Assembly: GCA_964200185.2 (NCBI GenBank)
Contig: CAXNAD020000082.1
Coordinates: 1 to 31,369, forward strand
Reading direction: 5' to 3'
Length of the DNA stretch: 31,369 nucleotides
Source: Choristocarpus tenellus KU-1152
Taxonomy: Eukaryota; Phaeophyceae
Each line of letters starts with the position of its first letter. The stretch's first letter is position 1. Of this stretch, positions 31,101 to 31,369 are shown one piece after another. Under the pieces are notes generated by a model, which was given only the letters and a program-made list of their open reading frames with translations, had not been told where the DNA came from and made no database searches. Position numbers and translations under genes: made by a program.

Positions 31101-31158
31101 AGTCTGTTTGCTTCAATGTAGGGGGCAGATCTCATGGCATCATCAGCAAATGTAGGTT
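549..31158 (-). CDS. Giant multi-exon gene for repeat/FN3/filamin/PA14 mosaic protein (internal part)
   Basis: One gene on the minus strand explains essentially all recognisable coding sequence. I placed 56 exons, listed in the block entries below, with nearly all introns bounded by GT (rarely GC) and AG. Summed exons are about 8.45 kb, near 2,800 residues. Of 55 internal introns, 35 are phase 0, 6 phase 1, 12 phase 2 and two are unresolved (around 5965-6046). Joined exons repeatedly complete a known domain across the intron, which is the main support for a single gene. The start and end lie outside the window. Seen: 15 copies of a beta-sandwich repeat, several FN3 domains, filamin-type domains and one PA14. 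Inferred: a secreted or surface-anchored adhesive or matrix protein; no catalytic residues are visible and the exact role is unknown. Introns over 300 bp that have no entry of their own showed nothing recognisable. Confidence 0.85.
1276..1532. mobile_element. MITE-like inverted-repeat element, copy B (complete)
   Basis: A 257 bp element in the intron between exons 54 and 55. Its ends are inverted repeats of about 24 bp: the left end contains GGTATCTTAGAGGGTAG and the right end CTACCCTCCAAGATACTTTC. The inside is noncoding. It is the inverse of the copy at 19692-19938 along its whole length. The flanks show a possible 3 bp duplication (TCT at 1273-1275 and 1533-1535), too short to be sure. Confidence 0.85.
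1770..2488 (-). CDS. Exons 53-54: filamin-type domain 3 and start of domain 4
   Basis: Exons are 2337-2488 and 1770-2054. Exon 53 gives AKDTYGNNRMLGRDEVSVQA, then VVDNDDGTYTAIYTVPRA and ends GG at a GTAAGA donor. Exon 54 (285 bases) joins as AGTYEMRVNIGGESVQHCSP, then a cysteine-containing strand (PPSVCTLDYPSLLIV, HVPSCTAKQ), and opens domain 4 with AVVGEPATFIVVSRDAFGNI. Cysteines in matched places suggest disulfides, which fits an extracellular protein. Confidence 0.86.
2709..3618 (-). CDS. Exons 50-52: filamin-type domain 2
   Basis: Exons are 3559-3618 (20 codons), 3172-3273 (34) and 2709-2918 (70), all phase 0. The domain begins at the end of exon 49 (AEAGVPSMFVIQAK) and continues DNWGNNETRDVVGEEGAVFQ, then VELVDGTRKLG and EDGSYRVTYLATK, then AGNYSLSIKTVAGTDIYCGL and CSPFEIVIAPGPTAPS. 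This follows the filamin pattern D-x-x-G-N-N, G-x-Y-x-V-x-Y, A-G-x-Y-x-L, SPF-x-I-x-V. The rest of exon 52 starts the next domain (EGVAGLTGYFNIQ). Exon 50 is too short to stand out alone but fits both neighbours in frame. Confidence 0.86.
3909..5569 (-). CDS. Exons 46-49: PA14 domain set inside a filamin domain
   Basis: Exons are 5471-5569, 4938-5118, 4410-4519 and 3909-4106. The PA14 beta-barrel starts GGLSASYWDNQWLMGAPTIE then RIDPE; exon 47 continues IKFDWGTGSITPYGRDYVSV, RWVGKLLAP, FTFYLRADDAARLYVDHELL and INTWDG. Exon 48 has VNEHRVSLKLTNGTYHDLVV and EYREQTGAAAVQ; exon 49 has LMWSSYSITPEIIPARSLYY. The domain then returns to filamin sequence, PIAGSPFDIEVVPG, which is the last filamin strand. 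PA14 domains often bind carbohydrate in adhesins and glycosidases; the A-D-D-A-A-R-L motif is the usual D-D-G-x-R-L. Ligand unknown. Confidence 0.88.
5692..6046 (-). CDS. Exons 44-45: filamin-type domain 1, first part (frame unresolved)
   Basis: Exons are 5965-6046 (tentative) and 5692-5853. Exon 45 is clear filamin-type sequence: LTDPNNITGMNLQVMAGSNS, VPILVVEEMLAGRPTYTASY, then TPLQTGPYQ. Exon 44 (82 bases, good pyrimidine tract and a GTGAGT donor) reads TYFTSVFAVDMH in the frame that would supply the missing first strands. That frame does not match the phase of exon 43 or of exon 45; each junction is off by one base. Exons 43 and 45 would also join in frame without exon 44, but the filamin domain would then lack its N-terminal strands. 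The low-coordinate end of exon 45 is either 5692 (GC donor) or 5665 (GT donor, nine extra residues). Confidence 0.55.
6131..6833 (-). CDS. Exons 42-43: repeat unit 14
   Basis: Exons are 6622-6833 (70 codons plus two bases) and 6131-6212. Exon 42 is a nearly complete unit: GAFSLSFGGFDTVDLPFDAS, helix DGMKAALEALPVVGIVNVEK, then QAQWFVTF. It joins exon 43 in phase 2 to give FRDLVGDLDLISVDFTGLTG, restoring the core. Exon 43 ends STYE at GAG|GTGATA. The next intron is only 84 bp if the following exon is real, the shortest in the window. Confidence 0.85.
7027..7829 (-). CDS. Exons 39-41: repeat unit 13; GC donor after exon 39
   Basis: Exons are 7683-7829, 7478-7557 and 7027-7093. Exon 39 gives VDTSELSGPAARVDAVEVVK and GTFTVSYRNAYTDDLEFDSS, ending SADE at GAG|GCAAGC, a GC donor supported by frame and by the helix start that follows. 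Exon 40 is only 80 bases: MKAALEALDSVATASVTRYN, ending inside the tryptophan codon. Exon 41 (67 bases) completes it as WWVTFTGDLGDLELMSAYPY. Exons 40 and 41 are among the shortest in the window and are supported by exact phase fit and the conserved core they rebuild. Confidence 0.8.
8156..8896 (-). CDS. Exons 37-38: repeat unit 12
   Basis: Exons are 8734-8896 and 8156-8305. Exon 37 begins within the lead (SLVDLRTLLPHVVDISLELS), then QVSGTFNITVSGASNSVIVP and FDANATELE. Exon 38 begins at the helix (VLLESLSNVNDVSVTYVTKS) and carries LWTVTFLDPVGDISEIE. Both introns flanking exon 38 sit at positions reused in other units, before the helix and just after the G-D-x-x-x strand. Several N-x-[ST] sequons are present (NTT, NIT, NAT, NTS, NAS). 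Confidence 0.84.
9258..10190 (-). CDS. Exons 35-36: repeat unit 11
   Basis: Exons are 9998-10190 and 9258-9415. Joining exon 34 in phase 2 gives SGSFCLSFVWEGHTYTTGNG, an intact G-x-F-x-L-x-F strand pair; this decided the acceptor at 10191 over a closer AG that breaks the frame. Exon 35 continues ASILKAALEDLGVLGEVDVA and YYDIWFK. Exon 36 resumes DLLGDLPLLSYYNETVDALV, aligning residue for residue with the unit 9 core. Exon 36 ends with VAEVQRVIASSDMRFVKEVQ, the lead for unit 12, in phase 2. Confidence 0.83.
10391..11076 (-). CDS. Exons 33-34: linker between units, lead into unit 11
   Basis: Exons are 10962-11076 and 10391-10532, joined across a split glycine (phase 1). Exon 33 reads GKKNEFVVSPRKASGAPVTD, then an alanine-rich strand ending GSGYSFAG. 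Exon 34 gives GGDTFFTEIYKVDYTGIPMW and ends in YNPTAYEVQRVMIP, which is the E-V-Q lead used before other units. The G-G-D-x5-Y-x-V-D-Y pattern resembles the C strand of FN3, but I cannot align a full first half, so I treat it as a linker of uncertain fold. Confidence 0.7.
11206..12157 (-). CDS. Exons 31-32: repeat unit 10 (diverged)
   Basis: Exons are 12002-12157 (52 codons) and 11206-11358 (51 codons), phase 0. Exon 31 reads GTQGWFTLSSPSLSKDAESG and a long acidic helix (EVVASASDVEEAVEPIAGE) where other units have A-L-E-x-L. Exon 32 carries VYVTTYNASVDG and GWTITFMKIMGDVELLVVNS, the conserved core. The intron between them (643 bp) has a small inverted repeat at 11546-11569 but no gene. Confidence 0.78.
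12506..13595 (-). CDS. Exons 29-30: end of repeat unit 9 and FN3 second half
   Basis: Exons are 13305-13595 (97 codons) and 12506-12652 (49 codons), phase 0. Exon 29 begins VKQRLENLENIGVVTVERND, then VSWSVTFDTEVGDLPLLVIT, a near-consensus core, and passes through VVETQAGSHASLVYDGSG to FTTSGLVEDALYAFK. Exon 30 continues VVPLSAAGPGIPSGTTPTVV, so the FN3 second half begun by Y-A-F-K-V is split by an intron. The rest of exon 30 is alanine-rich (REGAAAAQTVASGPALSLG) and ends VYEQQ, the usual lead into a new repeat unit. Confidence 0.83.
13091..13105. repeat. Short ATT microsatellite
   Basis: Five perfect ATT units in the 652 bp intron between exons 29 and 30. The rest of that intron (12653-13304) shows no coding or mobile sequence I can recognise. 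Confidence 0.8.
13805..14985 (-). CDS. Exons 26-28: repeat unit 8 and start of unit 9
   Basis: Exons are 14872-14985, 14470-14584 and 13805-14028. Exon 26 has FSNVTGGTFTFRVLADALGG; exon 27 has ELAYNAVGNSVAASLEAASS and NVDVTRTISG; exon 28 has TVAYTVTFSDYVGSIDDLVI, then ASLVKGTEPLRGTFTLAYQG and NYNTTAEE, which is already the first half of unit 9. Exons 27 and 28 share a split glycine codon (phase 1). None of these three exons gives a long open frame by itself, so they are easily missed without splicing. Confidence 0.83.
15302..15951 (-). CDS. Exons 24-25: first half of an FN3, interrupted by repeat units
   Basis: Exons are 15821-15951 and 15302-15370. Exon 24 contains VEEVSRNEITISWTEPVDTG and K-S-P-I-N-G-Y-Q, a clear FN3 B-C region. 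Exon 25 is short (23 codons): VYMFDGVGLNTQ and PEPVKKEIQ. No FN3 second half follows. Instead the chain enters repeat unit 8 through VVTTGADDPVASVQL, and the matching FN3 second half appears only after unit 9, in exons 29-30. Confidence 0.82.
16351..17633 (-). CDS. Exons 21-23: second complete FN3 domain
   Basis: Exons are 17549-17633, 16743-16883 and 16351-16462. Exon 21 begins DPQLPSAPAQPIRSSLSNIG, the proline-rich FN3 A strand. Exon 22 has VGILWVAPMDNGGSPITSYR then VRMEDQAGNITST, matching W-x-x-P-x-x-N-G-G-x-x-I-x-x-Y. Exon 23 has LSEGELYTFYIQAVNAYGTS, the strand F and G signature. The domain is uninterrupted by repeat units, unlike its neighbours. Exon 23 ends in phase 1. Confidence 0.85.
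16884..17548 (-). other. 665 bp intron between exons 21 and 22 with a plus-strand open stretch
   Basis: The intron carries an open plus-strand stretch at 17164-17373 encoding a charged 69-residue peptide (containing VSEQEEQLQVCLQSRAPSTV). No family was recognised. It could be a fragment of an inserted element or chance. Confidence 0.4.
18000..19501 (-). CDS. Exons 18-20: FN3 second half, then a complete FN3
   Basis: Exons are 19293-19501, 18965-19079 and 18000-18128, joined in phases 1 and 2. Exon 18 completes the FN3 interrupted by units 4-7 (GTSVYVRVSAHTVMSYGYS) and starts a full FN3 at PGAPEAVRLVSSTESSISLE followed by a W-R-H-P-T-V-D-G-G turn. Exon 19 reads VSVAGYELWMGEWATSNF. Exon 20 carries SNFPELESSRNYRFRVRAIN with two cysteines behind it. 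The acceptor at 18129 was chosen over two nearer AGs because it alone preserves frame and gives a continuous FN3 strand F. Confidence 0.84.
18129..18964 (-). other. 836 bp intron between exons 19 and 20
   Basis: The intron contains the diverged element copy at 18580-18841. The remainder is AT-rich with pyrimidine runs (18301-18400) and no open frame that resembles the host protein. Confidence 0.6.
18580..18841. mobile_element. MITE-like element, copy C (diverged)
   Basis: It lies in the intron between exons 19 and 20. The left end is TTCATAGTATCTAGAGGGG and the right end TCCCTCTAGGATACTATGGA, near-perfect inverted repeats of the same family. Internal similarity to copies B and D is limited to the outer parts (GCGTCCATTCGGGGCC on the left, GGGCAAAATACCTCCCTCT on the right), so it is an older or different subfamily member. 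Confidence 0.7.
19502..22039 (-). other. Largest intron (about 2.5 kb), contains element D and unidentified sequence
   Basis: The intron runs from a GC donor after exon 17 to the acceptor of exon 18. It is about five times longer than the typical intron here. Besides the MITE-like copy at 19692-19938 it has an open plus-strand stretch at 19956-20210 and several overlapping minus-strand open stretches between 20962 and 21765. None resembles the host gene and none could be assigned to a transposase family by eye. They may be decayed insertion sequence. Confidence 0.6.
19692..19938. mobile_element. MITE-like inverted-repeat element, copy D (complete, opposite orientation)
   Basis: A 247 bp element in the large intron between exons 17 and 18. 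The left end reads GAGTGAAAGTATAGAGGGTA and the right end CTACCCTCTATGATACTTTG. Shared internal stretches with copy B, reversed, include AACAAGGATATTGACACTTC. Flanking AATA at 19688-19691 and 19939-19942 may be a target-site duplication. Confidence 0.85.
22040..22326 (-). CDS. Exon 17: end of repeat unit 7, entry to FN3 second half; GC donor
   Basis: This exon has 95 codons plus two bases. It begins with the helix VETSLEALDTVGNVDVARS, then GYAWTVTFASCRANSTTGAD and a cysteine-containing tail (NSNLSGCDSGPATSS). I ended it at CAG|GCAAGA, a GC donor, because this leaves AG, which pairs with the single T starting exon 18 and gives LSAGSPYSYDITGLDAG, the expected entry into the FN3 second half. The frame stays open past this point for a few codons, but the later GT donor does not fit the phase of exon 18. 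Confidence 0.78.
22675..23608 (-). CDS. Exons 15-16: repeat unit 6 and start of unit 7
   Basis: Exons are 23447-23608 (54 codons) and 22675-23019 (115 codons, the longest exon). Exon 15 carries VLDYNNELTGNGADVGIY and GTFSLTLRGWETE. Exon 16 completes unit 6 with YNAADTAMKAALEALPNVG, TVDVTRTGPDGELGYSWSIT and a GDLADLSVDCSGL strand, then starts unit 7 with LSGTFILAFTGSDGLTLY, ending LPEE. This is the cleanest statement of the repeat consensus in the window. A CSGLDGEGATC pair may form a disulfide. Confidence 0.88.
23756..24799 (-). CDS. Exons 13-14: repeat unit 5
   Basis: Exons are 24671-24799 (43 codons) and 23756-23893 (46 codons), phase 0. Exon 13 reads GGRRVDVSEVIKG, then GTFKLTFKGHTTSSISYNAD and ends DIQ. 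Exon 14 begins with the helix TELEKLDPIG and carries MWRVSFVGSTVEGDVESMQ. The intron between them falls exactly before the L-E-x-L helix, a position also used in units 7, 9, 12 and 13. The 777 bp intron that separates the two exons contains no recognisable coding sequence. Confidence 0.84.
25388..26045 (-). CDS. Exons 11-12: repeat unit 4
   Basis: Exons are 25938-26045 (36 codons) and 25388-25660 (91 codons), phase 0. Exon 11 carries an E-V-Q-rich lead (ASAISEVQLLHLMMDDDF, then STVYEVQ). Exon 12 is one of the longest single-exon pieces of the unit: SGGTFTLSFDGSETDVIAYD, helix DIATALEEISTISSVNV, then FNVTFMAVKNYRGDVPLMKS. The W of W-x-V-T-F is replaced by F here. Two cysteines flank the insertion before the F-N-V-T-F strand. 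Confidence 0.86.
26261..26285. repeat. C-run with possible solo terminal repeat
   Basis: Eleven C are followed by AAGATGCTTTGAGC, similar to the right terminal repeat of the nested element at 148-172. No matching left end is seen within about 300 bp, so this may be a decayed remnant or chance. It lies in the intron between exons 10 and 11. Confidence 0.35.
26391..27301 (-). CDS. Exons 8-10: end of one FN3 domain and first half of the next
   Basis: Exons are 27124-27301, 26763-26913 and 26391-26475. Exon 8 holds the tail typical after repeat units (VSEYVGG...SFDSLDP) and then the second half of an FN3 fold: SGLEEGIAYYFRVTATNPIG, the Y-x-F-R-V-x-A-x-N strand. Exon 9 starts the next FN3 (PPESVTLEAVDGSTLRVGFS, then PVSTGGEEVD). 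I ended exon 9 at the AG|GTGCGA donor rather than a later GAG|GTATGC, because only that gives VDRYHIEYSTSPFEDEVQ with exon 10. This FN3 half ends in E-V-Q and passes straight into repeat unit 4 instead of completing its fold. Confidence 0.82.
27753..28230 (-). CDS. Exons 6-7: repeat unit 3
   Basis: Exons are 28033-28230 (66 codons) and 27753-27860 (36 codons), phase 0 throughout. This is a textbook unit: GGDFALFFLGEHSQYLNHNA, the helix DVKMSLESLDTIGSVDVERY, then GGYTWWITFTTNLGDM. It ends GTAPTLE and continues directly into the FN3 second half of exon 8. An open frame at 27374-27607 lies in the following intron but is not needed, because exons 7 and 8 join in phase and keep the pattern seen elsewhere. 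Confidence 0.86.
28510..29391 (-). CDS. Exons 4-5: repeat unit 2
   Basis: Exons are 29254-29391 (46 codons) and 28510-28683 (58 codons), both bounded by phase 0 introns. Exon 3 ends GNLDQ and exon 4 continues MKVVSDTEG, so the G-D-L-P-L-type strand is cut by the intron. Exon 4 ends with an amphipathic helix (AIKYELELLSSVGE) and exon 5 carries VSVAARDN, CTWDVNFETNTG and GELPLMTV. An acidic insertion (T-E-E-N-N) sits between the W-x-V strand and the G-E-L-P-L motif. Several N-x-[ST] sites (NLTNSSYS) fit an extracellular protein. No enzyme motif is seen. Confidence 0.82.
29392..30151 (-). other. 760 bp intron between exons 3 and 4
   Basis: Exons 3 and 4 join in phase 0 and restore the repeat core, so nothing coding is required here. 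A 117-codon minus-strand open stretch (29407-29760) has no similarity to the repeat, FN3, filamin or PA14 patterns and is not proposed as an exon. Confidence 0.6.
30152..31158 (-). CDS. Exons 1-3: repeat unit 1
   Basis: Exons are 31080-31158, 30805-30901 and 30152-30256. The first exon in the window begins with two bases of a split codon, so at least one exon lies upstream. Exon 1 ends in phase 2 and joins exon 2 as F-R-D-G-V. An acceptor at 30902 after a long pyrimidine tract was chosen because the other AGs break the frame. The joined sequence has the helix region (KPAAAIEAAVEE), then the VDGVGGVSVGYN strand, then CEWFVTFNNAPGNLDQ, which is the W-x-V-T-F signature of the repeat. The early part is more diverged than in later units. 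Function unknown beyond a structural repeat. Confidence 0.72.
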
Positions 31159-31255
31159 CTCAACTGATGAGAGTGTTTTTGAATGTTTTTTTCCCTCCAC
31201 ACTACAAAAAATGTATAATCTGATCAATGATATGATCTAAGCACGCTTCCACTAC

Positions 31256-31369
31256 GAGTCAAAGTATCTTAGGGTTAGGGTAGGGCCGCGTCCACTTGGG
31301 GGCCAAAATCCAATGTTGCGATTTTGATGTAATTTCGGCTATTGTGTTTGGCTCAAAGTATCTGGGGGG
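31256..31369. mobile_element. MITE-like element, copy E (partial, with nested second element)
   Basis: The left end reads GAGTCAAAGTATCTTAG and the inside matches copy B (GGGGCCAAAATCCAATGTTG). At 31350 the match breaks and a new terminal repeat begins, GGCTCAAAGTATCTGGGGGG, the inverse of the nested end seen at 148-172. The element runs off the window edge. It lies upstream of exon 1 inside an intron. Confidence 0.7.

Overview
The window is eukaryotic genomic DNA, AT-leaning and dense in introns, and it appears to lie entirely inside one giant gene on the minus strand. I could chain 56 coding exons from 31158 down to 549. Coding sequence is about 8.45 kb, or roughly 2,800 residues, which is about 27% of the window. 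Of the 55 introns between these exons, 53 join in a compatible reading phase with no internal stop, and two flanking one short exon (5965-6046) do not. Neither the first nor the last exon is in the window, so signal peptide, start, stop, promoter and terminator are all outside it.

The protein is a repetitive beta-sandwich mosaic. In protein order it reads: three repeat units and the second half of a fibronectin type III (FN3) domain (31158-26763); the first half of an FN3, four repeat units, and the second half of that FN3 (26913-19293); two uninterrupted FN3 domains (19501-16351); another FN3 first half, two repeat units, and an FN3 second half (16462-12506); repeat units 10 to 14 with a linker (12157-6131); a filamin-type domain with a PA14 domain set into its last loop (6046-3909); two more filamin-type domains; and a filamin domain that runs into repeat unit 15 at the low-coordinate end (to 549). 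The repeat unit is about 90-130 residues. Its signature is G-x-F-x-L-x-F-x-G, then a D-A-x-A helix ending A-L-E-x-L, then W-x-[VI]-T-F followed by G-D-L-P-L.

This combination of long repeat arrays with FN3, filamin and PA14 domains is typical, as far as I recall, of very large secreted or cell-surface proteins of stramenopiles (brown algae, oomycetes, related algae) and of some other protists with secondary plastids. I therefore favour a heterokont alga or relative, without certainty. Dinoflagellate-type lineages are an alternative, because G after the acceptor AG is common here and a few introns use GC donors.

The noncoding DNA consists of introns from 84 bp to about 2.5 kb. Several carry copies of one short inverted-repeat element (about 250 bp, MITE-like): two clear full copies in opposite orientation, one diverged copy, and partial copies at both ends of the window. 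No tRNA, rRNA, CRISPR array or second gene was recognised.
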